The notes: generated by a model not told the origin, from the sequence alone. A stretch of DNA of 22,685 nt from Plakobranchus ocellatus (GCA_019648995.1 BLXT01007700.1:29631-52315), one strand, 5' to 3'. Counted from the first letter of the stretch, positions 1 to 10,478 are shown. Numbers and translations are program-made.

Positions 1-38
<38 letters not shown>

Positions 39-67
39 CATTACCACTGCCACAACCACTACTATTT

Positions 68-148
<81 letters not shown>

Positions 149-149
149 G
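1..149. repeat. (ACT)n microsatellite
   Basis: An almost pure ACT trinucleotide array starts at the first base of the window, so its true left end is not visible. It is interrupted at about 36-66 by a degenerate stretch (TTCCATTACCACTGCCACAA) and then resumes as pure ACT to about 147. No coding role is apparent. Confidence 0.97.
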
Positions 150-599
150 GAGGCCCTAGAACAAAAAATATTGTATGGCTCTCCTGCGAAAGCAGGCCTT
201 TAGGCAACAACAATTTTAAAACACATTTGCCGTCAACAGGTTTTGAACTTTTAGCGACCACTGGAAAGATTGACGGCAAACGCAGTACAGGCAGACAGAG
301 ACTTTCTTTTATTGAAAGTCTTAGGTCATGGCAATAGGTAATGATAGCAACAACTTCATAAGGTTTATTAGAACAGGTTTGAGTGGGGGATCAGGATCGC
401 CAATGTCTGTTTCAGACAAGGCACCCAAAGAAAATAGGTAACCTCAGGCCAACGTCGCAGGTGGTTCATAAAACATAATGGCATCTTGATAACGCCTCGC
501 ACATTTTCTTTGTTCATAGAAATTAGCCCGTTTACGACGTGTGTTATACTGTTATATCATAAGCCTATTTCAGGCCAAGGCATCAATGGCAGTTTCGAA

Positions 600-603
<4 letters not shown>
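150..603. other. Non-coding stretch, nothing recognised
   Basis: Unique-looking sequence of moderate GC content between two microsatellites. I see no sustained reading frame with splice borders, no RNA gene and no recognisable mobile element. Confidence 0.6.
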
Positions 604-659
<56 letters not shown>

Positions 660-745
660 AACAGTATGAGAGATAGAGAGAGATCGATGAAGGAGGAGCA
701 AACAATAAAATAGTGAGTGAGAGAGAGAAAGAGAGAGAGAGAGAT
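604..745. repeat. (GA)n microsatellites, two blocks
   Basis: A pure GA block runs from about 604 to 656, followed by a degraded GA-rich spacer and a second block at about 714-745. Open frames on the minus strand here (LSLSLS) are artefacts of the dinucleotide repeat. Confidence 0.95.
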
Positions 746-780
746 ACCTGAGGAATGGTAATTGATCCGGTGGCGCACAG

Positions 781-1000
781 GTTTTCACTCTATGTTTTTA
801 CATTGCCGAATGCATTTGTTGATGCGCATGCCCAGGAAATCGAACGGAAGTATCCAAGACTCGGAAATAACAGAGATTGGCAGAAAAAAATGGAATTCTG
901 CTAGAATTAAATGGCCAAACCACTATGAAAATACGGTTGCAGTCTACTGTCGACAAACTGTGGATTACATACATGAGTGTTTACGGTTTAGTGTGTTGTC
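781..1000 (+). pseudogene. Possible exon with a frameshift, unknown family
   Basis: A CACAG acceptor-like sequence ends at 780 and a perfect GTAAGT donor begins at 1001. Between them, one frame is open from 782 to a TAG at 902-904. It reads like protein (VDAHAQEIERKYP, then NNRDWQKK). After the A7 run at 884-890, the open frame shifts by one base and stays open to the donor (NHYENTVAVYCRQ, VDYIHECL). One extra A in the homopolymer would explain the shift. I do not recognise the family. It could be a decayed exon, a sequencing error in a real exon, or chance, since 40 open codons are not rare. It has no established link to the CAMSAP gene. Confidence 0.25.
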
Positions 1001-1047
1001 GTAAGTTTTCATCAGATTATTTTTCGAAATTAATAAGCCTCAAGATC

Positions 1048-1196
1048 CAATCTAGATCTAGAATTAGATCTAGATCTAGATTAGATATCTAATCTGTTCT
1101 AGAGTCTAGATCTAGATCTAGATAATCTAGAATCTAGATCTAGATTTCTAGATCTAGATATCTAGATCTAATCTATCTAGAGAGTCTAGATCTAAA
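1048..1196. repeat. TAGATC hexanucleotide satellite, left part
   Basis: A degenerate array of TCTAGATC/TAGATC units, itself palindromic (AGATCT, TCTAGA). It resumes at 1462 after the inserted inverted-repeat element. Isolated copies of the same motif occur near 2754, 13543 and 20367. Confidence 0.9.
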
Positions 1197-1461
1197 TTAG
1201 GGCACTCCTGTACAATTGCGGCCCCGATTGTTTACATGGCGGAGTGTTCGTGCTTTATTTTATGTCAGATCTTATCAAATTAAAAGTCCTCATTTCGTCA
1301 GTATTGTTGGTAGGCCTAAAAATATCCCTGCGAAACCGATACTACTGACAAATTGAAGTAAGTTCAAATTGATCAGTCCCAATTTAGAAATAAAACGCTA
1401 TTATAGTGAATACGGCTGCCATTTAAACAAACGGGACCGCAATTGTACAGGAGTGCCTTAA
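1197..1461. mobile_element. MITE-like element with about 41-bp terminal inverted repeats
   Basis: The left end (1201-1241, starting GGCACTCCTGTACAATTG) is the reverse complement of the right end (1417-1457). The first 21 bases are identical, with about four mismatches over 41. The unit is 257 bp, has no coding capacity and sits inside the TAGATC satellite. The flanking bases are TTAG (1197-1200) and TTAA (1458-1461), compatible with a mutated TTAA target duplication as in piggyBac-type elements. The termini are not diagnostic, and TA or ATTA duplications are also possible. It is a non-autonomous DNA transposon by structure; the superfamily is unassigned. Confidence 0.75.
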
Positions 1462-1491
1462 TTAGATCTAGATCTAGATCTAGATCTAGAC
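1462..1491. repeat. TAGATC hexanucleotide satellite, right part
   Basis: Four to five nearly perfect TAGATC units immediately right of the inverted-repeat element. They are the continuation of the array that ends at 1196. Confidence 0.9.
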
Positions 1492-1493
1492 TA

Positions 1494-3395
1494 TGTCTCC
1501 AATATCTAGATTATAAGATATTTAGAATTTACAGAGATTGGGATGGGAGCAGCAAGGCCTTTTATTTTTGAGAATTCGGCATCGGATTTGGGGCTTGTGA
1601 GTGAAAAATGAGGAATGCATATGTTATTTTTTACTTAAAAACTAAACAGACCTGCCATGCACCATCTTTTTGTTTTGCCCATGAAAAAAATTTGCTGACA
1701 ACAATCGCTGTCTGAGTGGCTATTGCTATAAAAGTCCCATGAATATACCGTGGGTCAAGAGGAAAGTTATTGTAACTGCAGGAACTTAATTATAAATGCT
1801 ATTGCAATGGAATAAAATGCCTCTACAGTTGAATATGATTTATAATCTTGGTTGTCAGGGGAAAGAAAACCTCTCTCGATTAATTTTTTTGATATCAACA
1901 ATACCTGTTTTTTTATATTATTTACCTGTATTCCTAAAGGGTATATTGAACATCATCTTCAATATATATTCATTATCAATATGACCTTATAATCTGTAAT
2001 TGTTTCATATCACAGTATTCCTTCCCTTACCAATATATATGTTACAGAACATCATAATCATAAGTAATTATGCACCCGACTCTATGTCAATGCCATTAAT
2101 GCTTATATGGTCAGCTCATAGAGATGTGCATGTAGCGCTCACCTGCAAACAAAGAATTACATTTTACTTGAAAGGAGTGAGCCTAGAGTTCGATCTTTAA
2201 GTTCTCAACAGTCCTATGTTAGGGATGCAGAAGCCAATGATTTGCATCCAAGGATGCCTTTCTTAGTTCTTTCGGGCCCCACTACTGGCACATATAGCCT
2301 TAAAGCCTGTGATCACCTTGTTGTGGACTGGCTATTCACTTCAGTCCAAACCCTTTAGGGATGTGGACACCAAAACTGGCGTTTTTCTCAATCAACATCA
2401 TTTTTAAACATTATGGTCATTTGCATCAGATATTAATTAAATAAGAAAAATGCAAGCCTGACCTCCAATTTGCAGGCGTTTTTATTCAGATTAAATAAAA
2501 TTGCAAGCCAGGCATCAGTCGGTTTGCAATTGTTTTCAGGATTTGTTCTTCTTTGGTTACTTTAAATTGGTTACATATAATTAGTGAATTTGCTACCATT
2601 TTATCTACGTGAGGTACAAATTATAATGGATTAAATCTAGGCCCCAGTATCAGGCTTTGATGTGCATTCATATTTCCATTTTAAAATAAATTTACTTTCA
2701 AGCGTCTTGATTTATTATAAGTAAAACGTTTCTAACCACCAGTTTTATTACATCTAGATCAAGGTTACTGTGTAGGTAGATCTGGATCCAGATTTTGGTC
2801 GAGTTAAGGTGAACTGAGCTCTTGTTCTAGGATGTAGGTATAGAATTTTTATGTCCTGTAAGTTTCTTTTGTCATCATCAAATTTAATTAATTTAATTCA
2901 CGTACAGATGCATATTTCAGCCTGAATTTATTTTATTTTGTAACTTGTTCAGATGGTTTGTTTTATATTTTCTTAGGGCTAGACATAGTTTCTGTTACTC
3001 TAGACCTAATTATCCTAATTGATATTTTTGTAGCTAGATCTCGGGCCTTTTTTTCAATTCCACATTCAGATGAAATTGACTTCTTTAAAAGATTCAAATT
3101 GATTGAATTTAGATATACTAGACTACACCTAAGAGTTTCTCTCAAACATATGGTTATACTAAACTTATAGTCTGCATTGGCGTTGTTTTTGGTTTGTATT
3201 TTAAAAAAAAAATAGTTTTACAGTAGCAGCAGGCCCCTTTACAAGCCAATACAATATTTTGATCACTTGTTGCTGGCCAACTCAACTTTTATATTCTTGT
3301 ACCCATGTTTTATTATGATCCTGCAATCATAGCTATGATGCATTTTACAAAAATTTTTTTTGTAATTTAATGTTAAATGTTATAATTTATTTCAG
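1494..3395. other. AT-rich non-coding region upstream of the CAMSAP start
   Basis: No convincing exon is visible. Weak structure includes a diverged direct duplication at 2424-2540 and a 14-bp palindrome (ATCTGGATCCAGAT) near 2780. The end (3376-3395) is a T-rich tract ending in TTTCAG, a good 3' splice site. The promoter and any upstream untranslated exon of the gene may lie here or left of the window, but no TATA box or initiator stands out. Confidence 0.5.
2424..2540. repeat. Diverged tandem duplication of about 58 bp
   Basis: Two adjacent copies (about 2424-2485 and 2485-2540) share the order: CAGATTAA-type start, AATAA..A, TGCAAGCC, a short spacer, TTTGCA, TTTT. They are clearly related but strongly diverged. 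No function is suggested. Confidence 0.5.
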
Positions 3396-3624
3396 AAACA
3401 AGGCTTGATCAAGTTCTTTTGACTCTAGAGGAGAAAGCATCTAGCAAAATGTGATGTCCCAAATTCAGACTGATCTTACTTTAGAAAAATACACATACAT
3501 GTCAAGACATATAGCTATACAGGTGTCTGAATTTCAGCAATCTTTGTACCAAGTTCAATTCTGAATGGATACAATGTAAAATTCAACAAAAACTTGTAAG
3601 AGAAACAGAATAAAGTTCACCACC
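3396..3624 (+). promoter_or_regulatory. CAMSAP: Putative 5' UTR of the short CAMSAP transcript, with uORFs
   Basis: The segment begins after a strong acceptor (TTTATTTCAG ending at 3395) and leads to the ATG at 3625, so it is likely the untranslated part of the first coding exon. It contains an ATG-stop at 3449-3454, a 36-codon uORF at 3454-3564 and a four-codon uORF at 3565-3579, all closing before the main start. There is also an AATAAA at 3609-3614. The same acceptor opens a short frame ending at TGA 3452-3454 (RLDQVLLTLEEK), so it could instead be the last exon of an upstream gene. Confidence 0.45.
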
Positions 3625-3720
3625 ATGGCAGCAAGAAATGGTGTTGTCATGTCAGATGACGATGGTGACGATGGAGATGTAATTGAGCTTGTCTCACAAG
3701 AGGATTATGACTCTGGAAGG
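3625..3720 (+). CDS. CAMSAP: CAMSAP/Patronin-like protein, canonical first coding exon (32 aa)
   Basis: The start has an ideal Kozak context (CACCATGG). The 32 codons include a highly acidic patch (SDDDGDDGD, residues 10-18) and end in ELVSQEDYDSGR directly before a consensus donor GTGAGT at 3721, phase 0. Joined to exon 2 this gives EDYDSGR-AKLKASLAWL. That parallels the start of vertebrate CAMSAPs, where an acidic/hydrophobic stretch and a D-x-Y-D-x-x-R-A-K motif precede the first helix. Position, phase and motif together make this the ancestral-type first exon. CAMSAPs bind and stabilise non-centrosomal microtubule minus ends. The next intron is 14.3 kb and contains a second start exon. 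Confidence 0.85.
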
Positions 3721-3792
3721 GTGAGTATTCCTTTTTCACAGTGGCAGAGCGCTGTCTGCCAAACTGACTGCAGTAATTGTGTATTTTTATAG

Positions 3793-3887
3793 AAATCAAG
3801 GCCCTTGTTATTGAAACAACAAAGAAGATGGAAGAAGATACTGAGACCATACCATCATTTGATCTGGATGTCAAATTCGACAACTAA
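3793..3887 (+). pseudogene. Protein-like stretch with 3' splice site and stop, unknown
   Basis: After TATTTTTATAG (ending 3792), a 31-codon frame reads through ALVIETTKKMEEDTE and SFDLDVKFDN to a TAA at 3885-3887. It looks like a small last exon, but its frame needs a phase-1 junction and the neighbouring exon 1 ends in phase 0, so it does not join that exon in frame. A 72-bp intron would also be unusually short for this gene. I do not recognise the protein. It may be an exon relic, an alternative end or chance. Confidence 0.2.
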
Positions 3888-4478
3888 TGCTCAAATTGAA
3901 ATGTCCTAAAACCAGTCCAAATGAGCTGAGATTCTTTTTTAAACATTTTAAACCTTTGCTCTAGTCACAAACTGCATCTCATCATAATCATAACCTTTGC
4001 TATGTTGAAAACTGACTAGAAATGTATAGTGTATTGAAACCTGTAGAGTTGCCATTGTCTGCTGATTGTAGGAAAATTCTAGCCATGTTATTGTTATTAA
4101 AGTATTAGTGTCTCAGAATGTGTAAGAAGCATGACAAGATCTTTTAAGGGTAAGACAGTTAACTTAAATTCGTTAACATTTTATTCCCAATTAAAAAAAG
4201 CTTGGAAAACATTAAATAGAAATTCCAAAGAGACTACACTGCTTCTTTTGAATTTATTAGGTAGCAGTGTAATTTCTGAAGATTCCTGTTGATTTGTTTG
4301 TGCCTATTGAGAGCGCTGTCATACCTCACAGTTAGGGGCTACAGCCAAAGCTCACTGAATCGTTTGTACTTATTTGTTTTTAATTAATTAATTTATTTAT
4401 GTATATGTTTTTTGTTGTTAATTTGTGAATTTTATGGTGCGGCTTTCAAACTGCATTTAATTTTTCACACGCATGGGT

Positions 4479-4495
4479 ATTATATATATATATAT
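4479..4495. repeat. (TA)n microsatellite
   Basis: A short pure TA dinucleotide array in intron 1. Confidence 0.85.
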
Positions 4496-4964
4496 CAGTG
4501 AATTTGCAGATCAATAACCGTAAATATATTTAAAAAAAAAAAAAAGAAAAAAAAATTTGATTTGAAATTACGCCCATGATTTTTTGTAAGACTCTTCAAA
4601 CCCTCAAATCTGCAACTCTTGGAGGAGTTGTGGCGCGCTGGCCAGCAAAGCCACCCAAAAAAAATTTTTTTATTTTTTTGAGTTTGCACAAACAATCAAA
4701 AACGATGCAACGTATTTGCAAATAATAGAAAGAATAAAAAAAAAGATTATTTGGTTAACAGCTAAGTTCTTTTCATCCTTAAACTTATAAAAAAAAAAGG
4801 AGTCCTTGATTGATATATACCCGCAAGCGTTGTTGGATTAGCAGCGGTTATTCTGGGTAAAGTTTATTTTGTCTGTGTTCTTCTAAGTCCCCAACATCTC
4901 TGAACTAATGTAGTCTCAGCATTGATTTTAATCTCGAGTGTGCAGCGTCTCAACTCTAGTAAGC

Positions 4965-5045
4965 TTTTTTTTTAAATGCTTTTTTTCTGCTTTTTTTTTC
5001 TTTTTCTGCTTTTTTTTCTTTTTCTGCCTTTTTTTTTCTTTTTTT
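4965..5045. repeat. T-rich tandem repeat, about 18-bp unit
   Basis: Three to four copies of a pyrimidine unit (about eight T, C, five T, CTGC) lie between 4979 and 5045. Open frames across this stretch on either strand (poly-Phe or poly-Lys) reflect composition only. The tract is followed by GAAACAG at 5045-5051 and could act as a cryptic 3' splice site. Confidence 0.7.
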
Positions 5046-5833
5046 GAAACAGCTGCTACTATGGTAAAACTTAAAGCTAGATCGTTGTCTTCTAACGGAG
5101 TTAAATTATTGCTCACTGCGCAGGCTTCCAAGCAAAGTAAAGGACACATGTATTGCGACAACGGCAAAAAAAAAAAAAAGGAAAAAAAATGTACAGGAAG
5201 ATTATTCCTATATCTTTTTTGTTTTGAATGGATTTGGTTCGTGTCCGCATTTATGTTAAGAAATACATAAATAAAGGGAAAATTTCCGACATCCTCTCTC
5301 GATAGCAATAATTGTCGCCATTGTGGTTCGCTAAAGGCAAAATCCAAAAAGTTTTGCTTTGAGTTCTTTTTTAGATAGAATGTAATTGGTAAAAAAAACT
5401 ATTTGGAATGATAAATCCATAACTTTCGCTAAGGTAGCGCTAATGTGCTGGCCTATGTGTACGCATCTTTTTTGTTATCATTTTTGCCGTCTTTGTTTAG
5501 TAGGAAAAGGGGGGGGGAAGAGAGAATTTGCAACACAATTTTTAAAGATACCCTTTGTTCAAACGGAAGGAGCAATTTGTTTTCCCCATTGAGCTATCAG
5601 TTTTAATAGCCCAATGTTTTTACTTAGAGGCAGACGTACCAAACAGTCATAGTGGGAAAAACAAAAAAAAAAAAAAAAAGGATATTCAATACATGTACTT
5701 CGTGTGGAACTCAGGTAAGAAAAATGTTTGCTGGCAGTAGGGATGTACCTGGCTGTGCATACATGAGTCAGTAGTGCCAGGTCATGGCTTTTCAGTGGGC
5801 GGATGCGTTAAGAGTGCGTCTTGCTAAGATGGT

Positions 5834-5835
<2 letters not shown>

Positions 5836-5876
<41 letters not shown>
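5836..5876. repeat. (CT)n microsatellite
   Basis: A pure CT array of about 41 bp in intron 1. It is complementary to the (GA)n array 550 bp downstream. Confidence 0.97.
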
Positions 5877-5880
<4 letters not shown>

Positions 5881-6421
5881 CAGTGTATCATTTCTCTCTG
5901 AATTCCTCGCACGATTTATGTGCCAAAATATTATTGTCTGTATCTATTAATTTTCTATCTTCTTATCGACACATTCATCTTGATTCGCGATTTCTATTTA
6001 TAGTGTATAAGAACTTATTCGAAATTAATTTTTCGTTGTCCTCCACCTCGGCATATCTTCGAAAGTGTAGTTTTTGCTCAGTCGTGCACGTTTTTTTTTC
6101 TTTGATGCTTTAAAAACGGTAGCAAATATCTATACACCTTCTTATAAACATTCATCATTTAGATTTAGGTACTAAGACTAGTCTACGTCTGTTCACACTC
6201 GACCCTTCTCTGTCTCCCTCATCTCAAATGCCGATTTATTCAGCGAAGCGATCCACCCGATGCCCTTGCGGGATATGTTTTTATGAAGCTTCCTCCGAGG
6301 AGCAGACCAAAAGCAAAACTTATCTGAGCAGTAAATACCTGCCAAACAAATTTTATGCTCTGAGGAGATGTACTGATGTTGCATGCTTACTCCATATCCA
6401 AGCTTATATTAGGATCACCTC

Positions 6422-6424
<3 letters not shown>

Positions 6425-6503
<79 letters not shown>
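6425..6503. repeat. (AG)n microsatellite
   Basis: A pure AG array of about 79 bp, the longest GA/CT tract in the window. On the same strand it is complementary to the CT array at 5836-5876. Confidence 0.97.
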
Positions 6504-6505
<2 letters not shown>

Positions 6506-8128
6506 CCGCGTAAGCGGTTGTCCTCAAAGGGACAAGATTCATTACATTGGGCAAAGGTGCAAAAGATAATTATGACTGTTTTTAAAATATACAACTCAAG
6601 CAAGCTGCTACAAAGATACATGCATCCAATATAGATCAAATTTCAATGCAGCATTAAAAGGGACTGTGAAGGTTTAAGTTGAGAGTTAGTTGAAACTGTG
6701 TCCTTAATTATGGCGTGTCTTAAAGTGTATAGTCTTAACAGAGTTGTATTAAGAAATAATAATATGCGGTGGTCAATCATAAAACCTATCCGCCGTCACT
6801 AGTTATAGTGCACTTTAATGGCCACCGGTGTCTTGGCCTGACAAGGGCCTGAAAGCCTGAGAATACCTTTTTGTGGTTGGACCATTTCATGCAAAACAAA
6901 TTGAACCAAGCACCGTGCAAGGGATTTTAAGAAAGTTTCCTGTATTTTTTTTTTTTTTTTTACTTTTGGTACTCAGTAATAGGCATTGTTTCAAATCAAA
7001 ACGTTGCAAAAAAAAAAAAAAAAAAAAATCGTTTCTCTTTCTAGATTCAGATGTATGTAGGAAAAGAAACGTGCTTAAAAGGTGATTATAAGTTCACTAA
7101 AGGGATGTTACCATCTTATTCACAATGTGCATTAAGCTCAAATGTTTTTAACTTAACTGATCAGTATTTCGCTTGGCATAATTAGATCTGGTCCTTTTCT
7201 AAACTATTTGAATTGATGATTAATTTATAATTGTACATTATTTACTTATAAACCCAGTCCACCATTAAGCAACAGTCTCGAGAGAAATTAGATACGTCTC
7301 GCTTTTCACGGTTTCATTACGGTAAATTAGGGTGTCATTCAAAGCTCATAGTGTCTGTCTCGTTCTTTTGAGGATCTTGTTCCAAAACGTGATCAGAGTG
7401 GCGCTTAGATAACTTTTAGGCAGTACCTTTAAGGATCATCAGGTGGCAAATTTTTGAGGCGGAAGCAAAAGTTGAGTTAAGAGTGTTACATTGTAACAAT
7501 CATATGTATTTTTCAAACCGATTTTTTTTTTTTCGCAATGACTCGAAGAATCTCGAGTAACGGGTCGGAAAAAAAAAGATAAACGAACAGACAGTACGGC
7601 ATACAGTGTGAACCTCTCTTATATGAAAGAGGAATAAACGACTCTTATAAAAAATCACTACAGATTATTTTTCCAATGGATTACACTTGATCACTTTTGA
7701 CTTGAGGCTTTTTTTTTTTTTTTGCTAAAAAATTGCAAGAACTTAAATAAAACAAACACAAAAAAAAAAAAAATGCAAAGTTTGATGCTTCTTAAAGCTG
7801 CCCCTTTGAGAAGTTCCTGCTTTTCACTTAAAGGAACAGTCAGTACGACATCACTCAATCACCCAATGCATTGTATTAGCTATCCTTGTTAATCTGTCTT
7901 TAGGGAATAAGATAAAATAAAACAGCAAAAACAAAACAGAAAAATGTTGTTAGTTTCGTGCAGCTCACAAATACCGTTCGAAATAAATTTTAAACTTGTT
8001 TTTATACTCTTTCGTCAAATTTTTAACGCGTTCGCACTTTAAAAAGCAATAATCGTTTCTTCTTCCTTTCTGCGATCTATGCCTAAAATACCCATCTTTT
8101 TCATCACCATCACTATAAAATCATGTAG

Positions 8129-8235
8129 GCTGATGCTACTATTTCTGTTGCTCCTCCTCTTTTTCATTCTCCTCCTCTCTTCTTCCTCCTATTGCTGCTT
8201 CTGCCACTACCGCCACTACCACCACCACCACCACG
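8129..8235. repeat. Polypyrimidine / CCA-rich low-complexity block
   Basis: An interrupted TTC/CTC/TCC tract that grades into (CCA)n at 8215-8233. It is low complexity, and the open frame over it is not supported as coding. Confidence 0.75.
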
Positions 8236-9086
8236 GTTTACCTTTATTTTCATCCTTTTTTTTATGTTTCAATCTATTTCAACCACTCTCAGTTTTCGCC
8301 ATGATCCTTGCTATGAAAAACAGTTTTTTCGCCACCATTGCTACGAAAGTTAAATGAGAATGAAAGTCTCATTTCTCAATGCTTTTAACGCCCACCGCAG
8401 ATACTCAGGTAATAAGATACACGTACATTCCAGGGTCCCTTAAAGCTCTGCGCAGCTTCATCGATCGCTCCCCTAGTGAGTGCGTGAGTCACATATGGAT
8501 TTCCCTCACCTGGCAAGTGATACTAAATTCTTGATTTTTATTGGATGAATTTCGCTTTGTATTAATGGCAATGAGTGAGGATAAAAATAACTTCAGGAAA
8601 TTCTTGATGCAGCTTCCAGTCTTTTTAAAGGCGGCCTTCTCGCTCCGGAAGCACGACTTCTCTATAAAAGCTGTGCGGTTGGGTGCTCTTTCCATTCCAT
8701 TTGAGAACAATCTTTGCGTTTCTTGTACAGTCTTTTTACAATGCGTACGTTCTAGATAATTTAAACCAAAAAGACGTATATATTCAAAGGGACTTTTTTT
8801 TCCCTCCAGTTTCCAGTCGGAGCTTAAGCAAGGAAGTGTTATCTACTAAACTAAAATTCGGTTATTGGCATGCCTTCCAACTGCTAAAGCGTGCCTTTTT
8901 TTCTAATGTCCAGCAAATTCCACTGTTAATTAGTGACAAAAGATGGTTGTTTCTGCTGAGATTTGTGACGCTGACTTTATACCGGAGTCGAGCGATCAAA
9001 GAAATGTAAGTTGATTCTGTTTTCCAGTTATATCGCTTTTTTTTTTTATGGACATCTTTTGAATATACGTAGTTGTGAGTATATTT

Positions 9087-9449
9087 GTCTCTCATCCTCT
9101 ATTTGTCTGTCTTTTGAAATAGTTAGCATTCCTTAGTCCATCATTTATTTTTGGACATGTGGTGGCATTCCTTAAGTTTATCATTTAGGCTGTGAATTAT
9201 GGTAGCACCCTTTAAGCCTTCAGTTATCGCTGGTAATTCCACAGCATCCCTAAATTCTCAACAAATATCACTGAAAATGTGATAGGGACGCTAAACTTCA
9301 AATATTAATCTCCCGAAAATTGAAAGCATCCCTTAACTCCCTCATGCATACTATATGGAAATATAATTGCACCTTTAAAATCCTTCATTTGTCTCTGAAA
9401 ATTTGACAGCGTACCTAAAAAGTATCTCTGGAAATGTGTTAGAATCTCT
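9087..9449. repeat. Degenerate minisatellite, about 40-bp period, nine units
   Basis: Successive units carry a GCATCCCTTAA-like core (GCATTCC at 9126 and 9165, GCACCC at 9205, GCATCCC at 9244, GGGACG at 9285, GCATCCC at 9326, GCACCT at 9369, GCGTACC at 9409). Each core is followed by a TCATTTAT-like segment and a CTGGAAATGTG-like segment. Core spacing is 39-43 bp. A partial unit precedes at about 9087 and a shortened one ends near 9449. The units are strongly diverged, so the array is old. Stops occur in all frames, so it is not coding. Confidence 0.75.
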
Positions 9450-10478
9450 CTAAGAGGGGCACCGCACTGCGTCTTTTTTTTTTTGTTTTTTGTTTTTTTG
9501 GTTTGCCAACTCGCCGGTTCTGTTGGAGAGTTGAAATACACCCAGAAAAAATGGTAAAATCACCGCATTTGCCCAATTGTTAAGTGACCAAATCTGCCGT
9601 AGCCAATTAAAGAGCGGTATCGTTAGTATTAAGTCTATGGACAGTACTGCTTTTTTTTTTATCTACGTCAGAAATTTGTCCCAGGAAATAAACTGTGCTT
9701 AACTCAACTGTTGTGAAATTCTTTCGAGATATTTAAAAACCAGAGTGACCTACCGCACCACGGCTAAATAGATAAAGTTGTGGTGTCATTTAACACATAC
9801 ATTCAATTTTTCCTTTTTTTTTTTTTTTTCTTGCTTAGTTTCTTTTTTTCCTTTTTTGAAAGCTCAATAGGATTCTGCCGTATCATTACAAAATTGCTAA
9901 TGTTGCTTAAGTGTCACACAATAATCGCGCCTGAGGAGATATATTATTTATGAGTTCTGTTTTGTAGAAAACAAAGGTCCGACCATTTGCAAGAGAATAT
10001 CTAAATATTCTTTTATCATTCCAAAATACCTCCCACCTTCACCCACATCCCAAGGGAGGTGATACCTGAGATACTGCAGTTTGAGTAATCGCCAAATGAT
10101 GGTAGGGTGAATCTCTTTCGATGTTTCTTTTTGAGAATGGAAAATATTAAAGCACAAACGCAAGAAACCTCTGTCACACCCATCCTAACAATCTTAAAAA
10201 TACCATGTACACGATGCACATGGAGAAAAGAAACCGCTCATTGTGAAGTAAGTCTGTGTGCCAATGCGGCGAGGCGGTTCTCTTTAATACCGAACCGAAC
10301 TGTAGCTGTGCGGCATATTTATAGCCAACGAGTTGATACTGCCGTGAACTTTCAGTGGAATAACTAGACATTAGGATGATTTGTCTCTCAGTGTTTTCTT
10401 TTATCGGGCGAAATAGACTGCAGCTCAATAACATTTTTCTAGGTCTTCTTTCTCCTCTCTCCTTCGGGGTAAATGGCC

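Larger units (their letters stand above)
3721..4964. other. Intron 1, proximal part
   Basis: AT-rich intronic sequence after the donor at 3721. One protein-like stretch with a stop (3793-3887) is listed separately. A short AT array lies at 4479-4495. Nothing else is recognised. Confidence 0.6.
5052..9086. other. Intron 1, central part A
   Basis: No exon with supported borders. It holds homopolymer A and T runs (5165, 5663, 6945, 7007, 7710, 7760), CT and GA microsatellites listed separately, and a pyrimidine/CCA-rich block at 8129-8235. Open frames here are short, lack codon-like patterns and do not end in consensus splice sites. Confidence 0.6.

Noticed and set aside
4928-5347. Overlapping open frames on both strands with poly-Phe / poly-Lys
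   Set aside because: Driven by a T-rich tandem repeat. The CAG at 5051 looks like an acceptor, but no exon with a supported donor or homology follows.
6228-6569. 113-codon frame with long (ER)n
   Set aside because: Produced by the GA microsatellite; no splice borders or start context.
6843-6866. Similar words AAGGGCCTGAAAGCCTGA here and near 10539
   Set aside because: The match is only about 20 bases with no shared flanks, too little to call an interspersed repeat.
8079-8357. 92-codon frame, Leu/Phe/His-rich
   Set aside because: It translates a polypyrimidine and CCA low-complexity block, mimicking a membrane protein.
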